Position numbers and translations under genes: made by a program. The notes below the pieces were generated by a model, which saw only the letters and a program-made list of their open reading frames with translations, searched no databases and was not told where the DNA came from. A DNA stretch of 64,000 nucleotides from Prosthecobacter dejongeii (GTDB lineage: Bacteria > Verrucomicrobiota > Verrucomicrobiia > Verrucomicrobiales > Verrucomicrobiaceae): assembly GCF_014203045.1 (NCBI RefSeq), contig NZ_JACHIF010000007.1, positions 248,001 to 312,000 of the forward strand, given 5' to 3'. This document shows, one piece after another, positions 53,900 to 62,965 of the stretch; within the stretch, counting starts at the first letter, position 1, and every line of letters starts with the position of its first letter.

Positions 53900-56311
53900 T
53901 CAAACGAGGCGCATCTTTTTGCGCAATAGCCACTCGACACTCAGGAAAATAATCACAGTGCCAAACCACCACCAACTGGACCAGAGGATGGTTTCGGAAA
54001 TGGTGGTCTGCTTGCGGTCAATAGACTGAAGGAGGTTAGGTAATTCTGTGGCGGCCTGTTCCTCGCGTAGGAATCGCCCACCTGAGGACGAAGCCATGGC
54101 TTCAAGGAGAGGCCGATTCATCGTCAACGTCGCCCACTCAGGATTTCCAGAATCCGCAACCCGTAGAGACAGTCGAAGGTCGCCTCGCTGAGCCGTTGGA
54201 CTTTCCGCGATTGCAATCTCATAAGCCCCGGTTTTCAGAGGCGGTGTAACAGCGCGATAAATCCCAAAGTGGGTTGGATCGGCCTCCAGTTGGAGTGTCG
54301 CCACTTCTTTGCCATCCAGCAGTAGAAAAGCACGTGGCTCGGCATTGCTCACGAGGTCACCCGCAGCATTGCGAATACGCACCCGAATTTCTGATTGCTC
54401 ACCTGGGGTGTAGCGGAGCCGATCTGTGCCGATGGAGACCTGTTGATTCTCGGCCTGGAAGGGCGGGGCGGCAATCCAAGCAGCTAGCTGCATCCAGAGG
54501 CGCTGGTGATAAAGATCGCCTACCTGATAACGCCAACGCCAGAGATCATCCGTACCCAAATAAAGAACGGCCCCTGCGCCGACTGACCGGAAGACGGCCG
54601 CAGGACGACCCGTTTTGGCCTCTGGAGCGGCACTCGTTTGAAAATAGGCCAGCGTGGTAGCCCCAGGTTGAGCCTGAACATAGGAGGCCCAGCGCATGTC
54701 AGGTAAGGTCGGCCAAAGGGTGCTATTTGCGCTCGGGCTGTCGCTCAAACGCAGGGCTGATTGCCGTTCACCTTCACTGGACAGATTCCAAACAATCTTT
54801 TGGTTAGACGGTGTTTCAACCGTCCATGTTACAGGGAGCAGCGCGGCTGTTTTCCCCTCGGCCCACTGCCTCAAATGCCCCCGTGCGCCATCAATGAGAA
54901 TGAGCCCTCCCCCGCGCTTTTCGACAAATTCGACCAACCAGTCTGTTTGGGGTGCACTGAAGCGCGAAGGCGGCACATCGCCCAAAAGAACAAGGTCATA
55001 GCTCAATAAATCTTCTCTGGTTTTGGGGAATTCCCTCTGTAAAGCGCCATCCTGAGCTTTTTCCGCGTAGTCATCCAGCACCAGCTTCGATTCCCAGCGA
55101 TCATCCCGATCAAAGTGATTGTGAATGTACCGAGTCTCCCACCGCGGACGCCCGTCGAGAATGAGCACCTTGCGTTTCCGGTTTAACAAGTGCAACGCCA
55201 CTTCACGCGTGTTGTTAGCGCGTGTCTTTTCAATGCCTGATCGCTCCCCCTGCGCAGCCACCTGGACTTGGAGAAGACGAAGGGTTTTATCTCGCTCGGA
55301 CGCCGCAGCGTCTGGCAATTGTTTGACGGGGAAGGTGAAGTCAAACCGGCGGTCACCTTTTCCATCGGCGGTGAAGGTTTGCTCCCAAAGAGTCTTGCCA
55401 CCGCTGGTGATTCGCACCTGGGCAGGTGTGCCTGATGGCAAAGAATCACTGACGATGACCCGCCCCTGGAGGTTCTCTTCCGCAAAAACAGATTCAGCCG
55501 TCACGACATTCAGCACACTGAGATCGGGTGGAGGAGTCTCGCTGCCAAAACCGATGGTGAAAATCGGCGTGCCTGCCTGCTTCATCGTTGCCGCGAATTC
55601 CTCAGGTGACCCTGAGGCATTGTGTTGGCCATCCGTTAGCACCACCAGGGCTGTGCCTGGCGTTGCAGGCCCAATTGCGTCCCGCAATGCACTATCGAGG
55701 TTCGTAATCGGCACATCGGCCTGGAGATCGAATTCACGAGGCATCTCCCCAGAAGTGTCCTTGCCCTTTTGCCGATGCCACCACAGGCGCTGGGTCTGCT
55801 GCCCCCGCAGTAGCACGAGCTCGACATCCTGAGTCTCCGTCAGTTTTTTCAGCAAAGGTGTTGTGCCTCCCAGGAGCATTTTTTCCGCACGTGTTAGACG
55901 GGAAGCTGTCGAGCTCACTTTATCCGTTGTCGCCTCCGTTGCATTTGACGCATTGGGTGTAGGTGCGAGATCATCTTCCAGCTTCATACTGGCAGAGGTG
56001 TCCACGGCCAGCACCACACGGCCTAACTGACGTTGGGTGGTCTCCCGTCGCATGACAGGACCGGAAAGTGCCAGAACAAGAATGAAAACAGCCCCTGAAC
56101 GCAGGGCCGCCGGCAGCCAAGTCGCCGCCCCCGTTTGATGTCGGGATTCCCGACGATAAAGAAACCACATCGCCGCTGCAAGCACAAAGGCCAGTCCCCA
56201 GACTGCTAGGGCAGGGTAGTCCCCGGTAAAACGAAGGGTGGTTTCGGTGGTGGGATTCACTGAGTTGGCAAATGCGTTGAGGCGAGAAGAGGCGGGTGTT
56301 CGCCACCTCAC
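53900..56311 (-). CDS. VWA-domain membrane protein with glutamine-amidotransferase-like middle
   Basis: 803 aa from a GTG. Two N-terminal helices (about 32-51 and 71-84) precede a VWA domain whose metal site begins D104-TSAS with the later VVLTDGQHN. A middle region (about 440-640) with ERDEKRGGGLI-type glycine motifs (KRGGGLILIDGARG) resembles class I amidotransferase-like folds, and a C-terminal helix lies near the end (about 775-795). The overall design matches a family of VWA/amidotransferase-like membrane proteins common in Planctomycetes and Verrucomicrobia and often found with MoxR and DUF58 genes. Here it is at a distance from those genes, convergent with the cytochrome operon. Confidence 0.85.
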   Translation of the reverse strand: MRWRTPASSRLNAFANSVNPTTETTLRFTGDYPALAVWGLAFVLAAAMWFLYRRESRHQTGAATWLPAALRSGAVFILVLALSGPVMRRETTQRQLGRVVLAVDTSASMKLEDDLAPTPNASNATEATTDKVSSTASRLTRAEKMLLGGTTPLLKKLTETQDVELVLLRGQQTQRLWWHRQKGKDTSGEMPREFDLQADVPITNLDSALRDAIGPATPGTALVVLTDGQHNASGSPEEFAATMKQAGTPIFTIGFGSETPPPDLSVLNVVTAESVFAEENLQGRVIVSDSLPSGTPAQVRITSGGKTLWEQTFTADGKGDRRFDFTFPVKQLPDAAASERDKTLRLLQVQVAAQGERSGIEKTRANNTREVALHLLNRKRKVLILDGRPRWETRYIHNHFDRDDRWESKLVLDDYAEKAQDGALQREFPKTREDLLSYDLVLLGDVPPSRFSAPQTDWLVEFVEKRGGGLILIDGARGHLRQWAEGKTAALLPVTWTVETPSNQKIVWNLSSEGERQSALRLSDSPSANSTLWPTLPDMRWASYVQAQPGATTLAYFQTSAAPEAKTGRPAAVFRSVGAGAVLYLGTDDLWRWRYQVGDLYHQRLWMQLAAWIAAPPFQAENQQVSIGTDRLRYTPGEQSEIRVRIRNAAGDLVSNAEPRAFLLLDGKEVATLQLEADPTHFGIYRAVTPPLKTGAYEIAIAESPTAQRGDLRLSLRVADSGNPEWATLTMNRPLLEAMASSSGGRFLREEQAATELPNLLQSIDRKQTTISETILWSSWWWFGTVIIFLSVEWLLRKKMRLV

Positions 56312-56539
56312 TGTCGCCTCGCCCTTAAACTCACAAAGTCAAAAGGGCATCAAAGAACAGCGGCAAAACCCAAAACCTAGCGAGAAAAACACGAGAAGTT
56401 TTCGTTCATCGTAGTCCAGTAGCTCCCAGACATGAGTCGAAGCTCTGTTTTGTGGCCAGGGCCCTCTCACCTCCAGGTTGCACAGCGCCGATTTTGCGCC
56501 CATCATCGCAGCCCCTTTGGCCCTTTGCCGTTTTTTCCC

Positions 56540-57559
56540 ATGCTCGCACAACTCGACTCCCTCAAAACTGAAGCCCTCGCCGCGCTTGATACCTTGTCTG
56601 ATGAAGCTGCGCTGGAGGCCTTCCGCATTGATTACCTGGGTAAAAAAGGCAAGCTGACTGCCCTCAGCGCAGGCATGCGCGATGTCTCTCCCGATTTAAA
56701 AAAGGAAGTGGGGGCCAAACTCAATGAAGTGCGTGAATCCATCACCGGTGGCCTCACCATCCGCCAAGAAGCTCTTCAATCCGCCAAAGACGCCGCCTCC
56801 GTCGCGGGCATTGACCTCAGTCTACCAGGGCGCCCTGGCACAGGCATCGGCACCCTGCATCCTCTCACACAGATTCGTGATCTCGCCGTGCGCACCTTGC
56901 GTCGTGTCGGTTTTACTTTGGCAGATGGTCCAGAGATTGAAACGGAATGGCATTGTTTTGATGCCCTGAACACACCTGCCGATCACCCCGCTCGCAATGA
57001 GAGTGATACTTTCTACCTGCCGGATGGTCGCCTGCTACGCACTCACACCTCGAGCGTACAGATCCGCACCATGGAAACCGTCAAGGCACTGCCAGTTCGC
57101 ATCATCGCCCCGGGGGCTGCCTATCGTCGCGATGAAATTGACGCCACACACCTCAGTGTATTCAACCAGATTGAAGCCCTCTACGTGGATAAAGAAGTCA
57201 GTCTGGCCGATCTCAAGGGCACGCTGGAATTCTTCTTCCGCGAAGTCTTCGGTCCTAAAACCGTCGTCCGTTTTCGCCCGCACTTCTTTCCTTTTACCGA
57301 GCCTAGTTTCGAGATTGATGTAAAGCTTGAGGCCAAAGGAAAAGAAGCTCGCTGGATCGAAATTGCAGGTTGCGGCATGGTGGACCCCGCCGTTTTTGCC
57401 GAAGTCAGCAAAAAGCGTGGTGACGATTTGTTCGACCCTGAAAAAGTCACCGGCTTTGCCTTTGGCATGGGTCTAGACCGCCTCGCTATGATCCTTCACG
57501 GCATCAGCGATATCCGCCACCTCATCGAAAACGACGCCCGCTTCCTGCAGCAGTTTTAA
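56540..57559 (+). CDS. pheS: Phenylalanyl-tRNA synthetase alpha subunit
   Basis: 339 aa, normal length. With PheT it forms the alpha2beta2 enzyme that charges tRNA-Phe. An N-terminal coiled coil (about 1-90) precedes the class II core: HPLTQIRDLAVRTLRRVGF, GPEIETEWHCFDALN, LRTHTSSVQIRTME, RPHFFPFTEPSFEID and GFAFGMGLDRLAMILHG. The frame extends 36 codons upstream without similarity; the ATG at 56540 follows a CT-rich tract. pheT lies downstream but is separated by a GxxExxY gene between repeats, which is unusual for pheST. I found no phenylalanine-rich leader peptide or T-box in the upstream 228 bases. Confidence 0.97.
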   Translation: MLAQLDSLKTEALAALDTLSDEAALEAFRIDYLGKKGKLTALSAGMRDVSPDLKKEVGAKLNEVRESITGGLTIRQEALQSAKDAASVAGIDLSLPGRPGTGIGTLHPLTQIRDLAVRTLRRVGFTLADGPEIETEWHCFDALNTPADHPARNESDTFYLPDGRLLRTHTSSVQIRTMETVKALPVRIIAPGAAYRRDEIDATHLSVFNQIEALYVDKEVSLADLKGTLEFFFREVFGPKTVVRFRPHFFPFTEPSFEIDVKLEAKGKEARWIEIAGCGMVDPAVFAEVSKKRGDDLFDPEKVTGFAFGMGLDRLAMILHGISDIRHLIENDARFLQQF

Positions 57560-57580
57560 TAGGCGATCACAATTATTTAT

Positions 57581-57614
57581 ACAGGATTAACAAGATTGCA
57601 GGATTAACAGGATT
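57581..57614 (+). repeat. Two tandem 17-base repeats before the GxxExxY gene
   Basis: ACAGGATTAACAAGATT (57581-57597) is followed directly by GCAGGATTAACAGGATT (57598-57614), differing at two positions. Each unit itself looks like two copies of an eight to nine base AGGATTA-like word. The second copy is repeated, inverted, after the gene at 58039-58055. Confidence 0.8.
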
Positions 57615-57623
57615 TTTCTTTGG

Positions 57624-58025
57624 ATGATGACGATTGACCAACTCACCGAGAAAGTGATTGGCATGGCCATGGAGATTCATCGCCACATGGGTCCTCGATA
57701 CAGTGAATCCATTTACCATCGAAGCCTTGAGGTGGAACTTGCTGCGGCGGCGATTCCATTTGAATCCGAAGTGCCCATCAATGTTTTTTATAAAGGGAGA
57801 ATAGTCGGTAAGTTTGCCGCAGATCTGGTCATTACTATCAGCAAAAAGCTTCTTATTGAGCTCAAATCTTGTGAGAACATCGTCAAAGCACATGAAGCTC
57901 AGACTGTTAACTATCTAACGGCAACTGGAATTGATCACGGTCTCATCCTTAATTTTGGTGCCCAAAGTCTTCAATTTAAACGCAAATTCCGTCTTTACCG
58001 TCCTTCTGGTAATCCTATCGATTAG
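57624..58025 (+). CDS. GxxExxY protein, PD-(D/E)xK nuclease-like
   Basis: 133 aa. It matches the GxxExxY family: G23 with E28 and Y31 in GPRYSESIYHRSLEVEL, the start of a helix that is followed by a beta core. The PD-(D/E)xK-like active site is D67 in FAADLVIT and E79-L-K81 in LLIELKS. The chain ends LNFGAQSLQFKRKFR, as usual in the family. The biological role of the family is not established; nuclease activity is inferred from the fold. It sits between inverted repeats inside the pheST operon and is lower in GC than its neighbours by eye. Confidence 0.88.
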   Translation: MMTIDQLTEKVIGMAMEIHRHMGPRYSESIYHRSLEVELAAAAIPFESEVPINVFYKGRIVGKFAADLVITISKKLLIELKSCENIVKAHEAQTVNYLTATGIDHGLILNFGAQSLQFKRKFRLYRPSGNPID

Positions 58026-58038
58026 TAACAAGAGTCTG

Positions 58039-58055
58039 AATCCTGTTAATCCTGT
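58039..58055 (-). repeat. Inverted copy of the 17-base repeat after the GxxExxY gene
   Basis: AATCCTGTTAATCCTGT here is the reverse complement of ACAGGATTAACAGGATT. It matches the upstream copy at 57598-57614 in 16 of 17 bases and lies 13 bases after the stop codon of the gene. Confidence 0.8.
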
Positions 58056-58105
58056 AAAAATAAGGTTCCCCTGTTTCCCTGCACCTCACTTTTCTCCTTT
58101 CTCTC

Positions 58106-60511
58106 ATGCAAGTTTCTCTCTCCTGGCTCAGCACGCATCTTGACCTCAGCGCTTACTCCACTCCCCAGCTTTCAGACCTCTTGACCTTTGCAGGTATTGA
58201 AGTGGAAGGTATTGAAGAAACGGGGATCGCTTCGGACAAGGTGGTGGTGGCTCAGATCGAATCGTTTGTTCAGCATCCGAATGCGGATAAGTTGAGCGTC
58301 TGCCAGGTGGACGATGGCTCTGGCACGTTGCGACAGATCGTCTGCGGAGCTAAGAATTTTAAAGCTGGGGACAAAGTGCCTCTCGCGCTTCCCGGCGCCG
58401 TGCTTCCGGGCGGCTTCACCATCAAGGAAGGCAAACTTCGCGATGTGGTCTCCAATGGCATGATGTGCAGCGGCAAGGAGATCGGTCTTGGAGAAGACAC
58501 TGGCGGGCTCATGATTCTAGATGCCTCTTTGCCCACTGGTAAACCGCTGAAAGAGATCCTGGCTTCCGATACCGTCTTCGATTTGGAGATCACCCCGAAC
58601 CGGTCCGATCTCCTCAGCCATCTGGGCTTAGCCCGGGAACTGGCCGCACTCACAGGCTTGCCATTGAAAGGTGCCCGGGATCACACCGCAGCAACTTCCA
58701 ACTCCCGCCCTGCCCAAGAAACCGAAGTCGCCCTTCAGGCCACGGAGGGTTGTCCTTACTACACCGCCCGCGTCATCAAAGGTATCAAGGTCGCCCCGAG
58801 CCCGGATTGGCTCAAAGCGCGCCTGGAGAGCATCGGGCTGCGTCCGATTAACAACATCGTGGACATTACCAATTATGTTCTCATGGAAATGGGCCAGCCC
58901 CTGCATGCCTTTGATCTGGATAAGCTCAATGGAGGCATCGTGGTTCGCCGTGCCAGTGAAGGGGAAAAGATTCTTGCTCTCGATGGCACTGAGCCGACCC
59001 TTCTTCCAGAGGATCTCATCATCGCTGATAGCCAGCGCCCCATTGCCATCGCTGGCGTCATGGGCGGAGAAGAAACGGGCGTTACCGAGGGCACCGTGAA
59101 CATGCTGCTAGAGAGCGCCTACTTCACGCCTTCAGGCATTCGTCGTACTTCCCGTCGCTTGGGCATCCATTCAGATTCCAGCTATCGCTTCGAACGCGGC
59201 AGCGATCCTCACCAGGTCCAGGGTGCCTCGGATCTCGCTGTGAAGCTCATCCTCGAAATCGCGGGTGGTCAGGCTGAGGAAACCATCGCCCTCGCTGGCT
59301 CGCCCCCCACGCTTTTGCAGGACGTCACTCTGGATGAAGAGCGTGCGCATCGTTTGTTAGGCGCTCCAGATTTGAAGACCGAGGAAGCCCATGCCATTCT
59401 TACTAAGTTAGGCCTGACCAAGACCAGCGGTGATGCTGCCAAAACCACCTGGTCCATCCCTAGCTACCGCTTGGACCTCGTCCGCAGCGTGGATCTTGTC
59501 GAGGAGATCGCTCGTGTGGTGGGTCTAGATCGCGTGCCCTCACGTTTCACGGCCGTCATGGCCAGTGGGGATGCTACGGATCGTCAGTATGACCATGTCA
59601 TGCAGCTACGCCATGCCCTGGCAAATCGTGGGTTTAACGAAGCGCAAACCTTGAGGCTTATTTCCACGGCTCAGATCAGCGATAGCCTGGGTAATGCTAA
59701 CCCAGCTGCTGTGAGCGTGGCTTTAAAAAACCCGCTGAGTGAAGACCTCACCACCTTGCGCCCTAGTCTCATTCCTGGCCTGCTCGCCACCGCCGCGCTA
59801 AATAACCGCCAAGGACTGCAGCGCCTGCGTTTCTTTGAATCTGGCCGCATCTTCCTGAAGCTACCGAACGGTCAAACACGCGAAGAAGATCGCCTCGCCA
59901 TTCTGCTCAGTGGTCCTGTGGCCACTAGCTCCTGGCATGGTCGCGACCCACAGCCTGCGGATATCTTTGACCTCCGTGGATTGGTCGAAGCTCTCCCTGG
60001 TGTTACCTCCCTGGATATTAAGCCGCTGGTAGATAATGGTACGTTCCTTCTGCACAGCGAGCTGAAGGTGGGAAATCGTGTCTTGGGCTGGATCGCTCAA
60101 GTGCATCCCGCGCGTGCTCGGCAGTTGGATGCTCGCCACCCTGTCTATGTGGTGGAACTCCTCCTCAGCGCGCTTCGTCAGGGCAGCAGCGGTCCGGCGA
60201 AATTTGAAGATCTACCTCGCTACCCCGCCGTCACTCGTGACGTGGCTTTTGAGCTCCCAGCGGATCTGCCAAACACTAAGGTAAATGCCTTCTTCGCAGG
60301 TATCAAAGAAGCACTCTTGATCAAGGCAGAGCTCTTTGATGTCTTCTTGGATCCAACTGGAAACAAACTGCCTGCAGACCGTAAATCCGTGGCCTGGACG
60401 CTAACCTATCGTTCTGCTGAGAAGACCCTGGAAACGGCCGAAGTAGATGCGACTCATGCACGCATTCTCTCCGCTCTGGAGAAAGCTCTGCCTGCGACGA
60501 TTCGCCGCTAG
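58106..60511 (+). CDS. pheT: Phenylalanyl-tRNA synthetase beta subunit
   Basis: 801 aa, normal length. The order is: N-terminal part; EMAP-like tRNA-binding domain (about 40-150, VVVAQIESFVQHPNADKLSV); B3/4 editing domain (about 210-390); B5 domain with PSYRLDLVRSVDLVEEIARV; the inactive class II-like core; and the C-terminal anticodon-binding FDX-ACB domain (EDLPRYPAVTRDVAFELP). It pairs with PheS. The start is preceded by a long pyrimidine tract (CTTTTCTCCTTTCTCTC) with no Shine-Dalgarno site. Confidence 0.97.
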   Translation: MQVSLSWLSTHLDLSAYSTPQLSDLLTFAGIEVEGIEETGIASDKVVVAQIESFVQHPNADKLSVCQVDDGSGTLRQIVCGAKNFKAGDKVPLALPGAVLPGGFTIKEGKLRDVVSNGMMCSGKEIGLGEDTGGLMILDASLPTGKPLKEILASDTVFDLEITPNRSDLLSHLGLARELAALTGLPLKGARDHTAATSNSRPAQETEVALQATEGCPYYTARVIKGIKVAPSPDWLKARLESIGLRPINNIVDITNYVLMEMGQPLHAFDLDKLNGGIVVRRASEGEKILALDGTEPTLLPEDLIIADSQRPIAIAGVMGGEETGVTEGTVNMLLESAYFTPSGIRRTSRRLGIHSDSSYRFERGSDPHQVQGASDLAVKLILEIAGGQAEETIALAGSPPTLLQDVTLDEERAHRLLGAPDLKTEEAHAILTKLGLTKTSGDAAKTTWSIPSYRLDLVRSVDLVEEIARVVGLDRVPSRFTAVMASGDATDRQYDHVMQLRHALANRGFNEAQTLRLISTAQISDSLGNANPAAVSVALKNPLSEDLTTLRPSLIPGLLATAALNNRQGLQRLRFFESGRIFLKLPNGQTREEDRLAILLSGPVATSSWHGRDPQPADIFDLRGLVEALPGVTSLDIKPLVDNGTFLLHSELKVGNRVLGWIAQVHPARARQLDARHPVYVVELLLSALRQGSSGPAKFEDLPRYPAVTRDVAFELPADLPNTKVNAFFAGIKEALLIKAELFDVFLDPTGNKLPADRKSVAWTLTYRSAEKTLETAEVDATHARILSALEKALPATIRR

Positions 60512-60576
60512 TCGCAAATTGGATATGATTGTCTTGGGATTATCTGGAAGAAGGTAATCCTGAGGCAGGATATTTA

Positions 60577-60610
60577 AAAAAAACGGCACTCTGTCTCTAA
60601 CACAGAGCCC
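60577..60610 (-). terminator. Terminator of prfB
   Basis: Read on the minus strand, CTCTGT (complement of 60607-60602) pairs with ACAGAG (complement of 60594-60589) around a seven-base loop. A run of eight T follows (complement of A at 60576-60583). A second hairpin (60617-60646, arms AGCAGCCACC and GGTGACTGCT with one mismatch) lies between it and the prfB stop codon. Confidence 0.75.
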
Positions 60611-60657
60611 AAGCTAAGCAGCCACCCGTTCATACAGGTGACTGCTCAAAGCATCAA

Positions 60658-61807
60658 TTAAACATCATCGTCACCGTCGCTATCTCCAGATTTTTTGCCA
60701 CGGAGCTTAGCTTCCATGAAGGCATCTAGGTCCCCATCCATGACGTCGGCCACGTTACCGGTCTTCTCGCCCGTGCGGTGATCTTTGACCATCTGGTAGG
60801 GCTGGAAAACGTAACTGCGAATCTGACTCCCCCAGCCGATTTCGGTCTTCTCTCCATACTGGCGAGCGATTTCAGCTTGGCGTTTGTCTTCTTCGATCTG
60901 GTAGAGTTTGGCCTTGAGCATGGCCATGGCTTTGGCCCGGTTTTTTGGCTGGGAACGCTCCACCTGACAGGCAACGATGACACCTGAGGGAACGTGGGTG
61001 ATACGGACGGCCGTTTCCACCTTGTTCACGTTCTGGCCACCTTTACCACCCGCACGGTAGGTATCCACCTTGAGATCGTCATCGCGTACTTCGATGTCGA
61101 TTTCCTCTTCGTTGTCAGGAGTGACGTCAATGGAGGCAAAAGAGGTGTGACGCTTCTTGGCCGCATCGAAGGGCGAAATCCGAACGAGGCGATGCACGCC
61201 ACGTTCTGCCTGGAGAAATCCAAAAACGTTTTCGCCTGTGATTTCTAGAGTGGCAGAGCGCAGCCCCACATCATCACCTTCCTGGTAATCAATGGTCTGC
61301 ACCTTGTAACCTCGGCGTTCCGACCAGCGCACAAACATGCGCATCAGCATGGCTGCCCAGTCGCACGCCTCCGTGCCACCAGCACCGGAGTGGATAGTGA
61401 GGAAGGCGCCGCCACGGTCAAAGGGCCCTTTGAGAAGGAGCTCCAACTCGTAGTTGCCGATGGCTTTCTGGATCGCATCAAACTCGGCTTGAACTTCGCG
61501 GTAACTTTGAGTATCGCCTTGTTCCTTGGCCAGTTCGATCAACACAGGGAAGTCTTCCACGCGTGCATCCAGCTCACCCAAAGGGGTGATTTGTTTCTTG
61601 ATCACGTTGGCGCGATCAATGACTTTTTTGGCGGCATTCTGGCTGTCCCAGAAGCCTGAGTCGGTCATCTTGTGTTCGAGCGCCGACAGCTCTTCGGTCA
61701 GTTTAGGGAGGTCAAAGATACCTCCGGAGTTCGCTCAGGCGGCCTTTAAGGCTCGCCACGTCGAACGCCTGGAGGTCGGTCAGGACGGACTTGTTGGTCG
61801 TTTCCAT
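60658..61807 (-). CDS. prfB: Peptide chain release factor 2 with programmed +1 frameshift
   Basis: 382 aa in all, from the ATG at 61807. RF2 ends translation at UGA and UAA. The first 31 codons run to CTT at 61717-61715. An in-frame TGA follows, and after a +1 slip reading resumes at GAC (61713-61711) for 351 more codons. The stop-recognition motif SPF is at about 211-213 (in [11 protein letters not shown]) and the GGQ motif for peptidyl-tRNA hydrolysis at about 256-258 (in [11 protein letters not shown]). RF2 levels thus control their own synthesis. The gene follows a metallo-hydrolase gene by 49 bases on the same strand and is closed by a terminator. Confidence 0.96.
61711..61726 (-). promoter_or_regulatory. 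prfB frameshift site
   Basis: On the minus strand it reads CGGAGG-TAT-CTT-TGA-C. The Shine-Dalgarno-like GGAGG three bases before the CTT slip codon, then TGA and C, is the classical autoregulatory signal. It is notable because few genes in this window have such a purine box before their starts. Confidence 0.93.
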
Positions 61808-61856
61808 AGAAATGGCAGATAGGACACAGCTTCGATGGATGCAAATGCGAATTGCT

Positions 61857-62705
61857 TCATTCCTTCGAAGACAGGGTGATCCTTTCCCCACACTGCATGA
61901 GTTGAAAAGGCTGACTCAGGCGCTCACAGGCCTGGGTGAATTCCGCCGGTGTTTCGGTATTGAAGGTGAACATGTCGTAATGGCAGGGTACCACCAGTTG
62001 GGCGCGGCAGGCTTTGGCTAGAGCCGCCGCTTCCGTGCCATTAAGATTCCCAGAGACTCGCCGCTCTAGGCGGTGCCCATTGATCGGCAGTAGCATGAGG
62101 TCACAGGCTAGAGGGCGAAGGGTTTCAATCAAACCGTCATGCCACAGCGTATCTCCGCTGTGATAGATGGTGAAAGCACCACAGCGAAGAATAAACCCAA
62201 TACAGTGATGCCGCCCTAACTCATCGGTCTTGAGCTCATTGTGAGCTGCCGCCATGCCTTCGATGGACCATTCGCGTTCAAGATAACAGTCACCATCATT
62301 CAGCTCTAGATAGGCCAGGTCGGCTTCCCCAAGTCTGGCTTTCGCTTCAGGAATAATTGGGGCAGGAAGAAATATAGGTAATCCAGGATTAGCCTTCGCA
62401 ATAGGGATCAGTGTTTGGGCATCCAGGTGATCCGTATGCAGGTGACTTGCTGTGACGAGTGCTAAATCGGTCAACCGGGAAGGGGAGATGCATCGCTCAG
62501 TCATTCTCACATGCGGTTTGTCCGTCCCGGCATATTTCTCGGTGAGAGAATCCGACAAATAAGGATCCAACAGAAAAGCATAACCATTCCATTTGATCAG
62601 AAACCCACTTTGCCCTAGCCACCAAACGTCCAGGCGGCTTTCATCGGCAGGAACTGAGGAGATGTCATTGAGCAATGCATCGTCCTTTTGCAAAGGTTGA
62701 ATCAT
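61857..62705 (-). CDS. UlaG-like MBL-fold metallo-hydrolase
   Basis: 282 aa. The metallo-beta-lactamase fold shows the metal motif H88-L-H90-T-D92-H93 in TASHLHTDHLD, and later AAHNEL, YHSGDTLW and VPCHYDMFT carry further ligands. Sequence style resembles UlaG (L-ascorbate-6-phosphate lactonase), but no ascorbate gene cluster is present, so the substrate is open. The ATG at 62705 is chosen over an upstream start that would add 16 hydrophobic residues. It precedes prfB by 49 bases on the same strand. Confidence 0.87.
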   Translation of the reverse strand: MIQPLQKDDALLNDISSVPADESRLDVWWLGQSGFLIKWNGYAFLLDPYLSDSLTEKYAGTDKPHVRMTERCISPSRLTDLALVTASHLHTDHLDAQTLIPIAKANPGLPIFLPAPIIPEAKARLGEADLAYLELNDGDCYLEREWSIEGMAAAHNELKTDELGRHHCIGFILRCGAFTIYHSGDTLWHDGLIETLRPLACDLMLLPINGHRLERRVSGNLNGTEAAALAKACRAQLVVPCHYDMFTFNTETPAEFTQACERLSQPFQLMQCGERITLSSKE

Positions 62706-62756
62706 AATAACAACATTGTGGGGAAAATGCGAAAAAACCAGCAAGAGCAGCATGCA

Positions 62757-62793
62757 ACTGCTTCTCGAGTCATGAAAATTGATGAGAAGCAGT
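62757..62793. promoter_or_regulatory. Long inverted repeat between the metallo-hydrolase and typA genes
   Basis: ACTGCTTCTC (62757-62766) is perfectly complementary to GAGAAGCAGT (62784-62793) with a 17-base spacer, and further pairing CAT/ATG is possible inside with a small bulge. It lies in the 260-base divergent region and 173 bases before the typA start. A leader hairpin or operator are both possible. Confidence 0.45.
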
Positions 62794-62965
62794 GGTTTTG
62801 AGGCAGTAGCCCGCTCGATCCACTCTTAATAAGGGCCTTCTAGGGCCATTTTCTTGAAATTTAAAGACTCGGTTTGGTGAAAGTTCGGGATTGAGTCAAA
62901 ACCGCCGTTTGCCAAAGGCCTGAAATCTGTTAGTCTCCGCGCCCCTTCCCCCATACGCCCATCTA

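Larger units (their letters stand above)
57581..58055. mobile_element. Candidate repeat-flanked GxxExxY cassette
   Basis: A 475-base unit with a single nuclease-like gene bounded by matching inverted repeats of 17 bases (16 identical) lies between pheS and pheT, which are normally adjacent. The layout fits a small transposable or gene-cassette-like element. There is no transposase and no target-site duplication that I can see, so mobility is an inference. Confidence 0.45.

Noticed and set aside
56312..56539. Attenuator leader peptide or T-box before pheS
   Set aside because: No phenylalanine-rich short frame, T-box core or terminator/antiterminator pair could be seen.
60658..61668. prfB starting at the internal ATG
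   Set aside because: The upstream frame with the classical slip site extends the protein to normal RF2 length, so the ATG at 61668 is internal.
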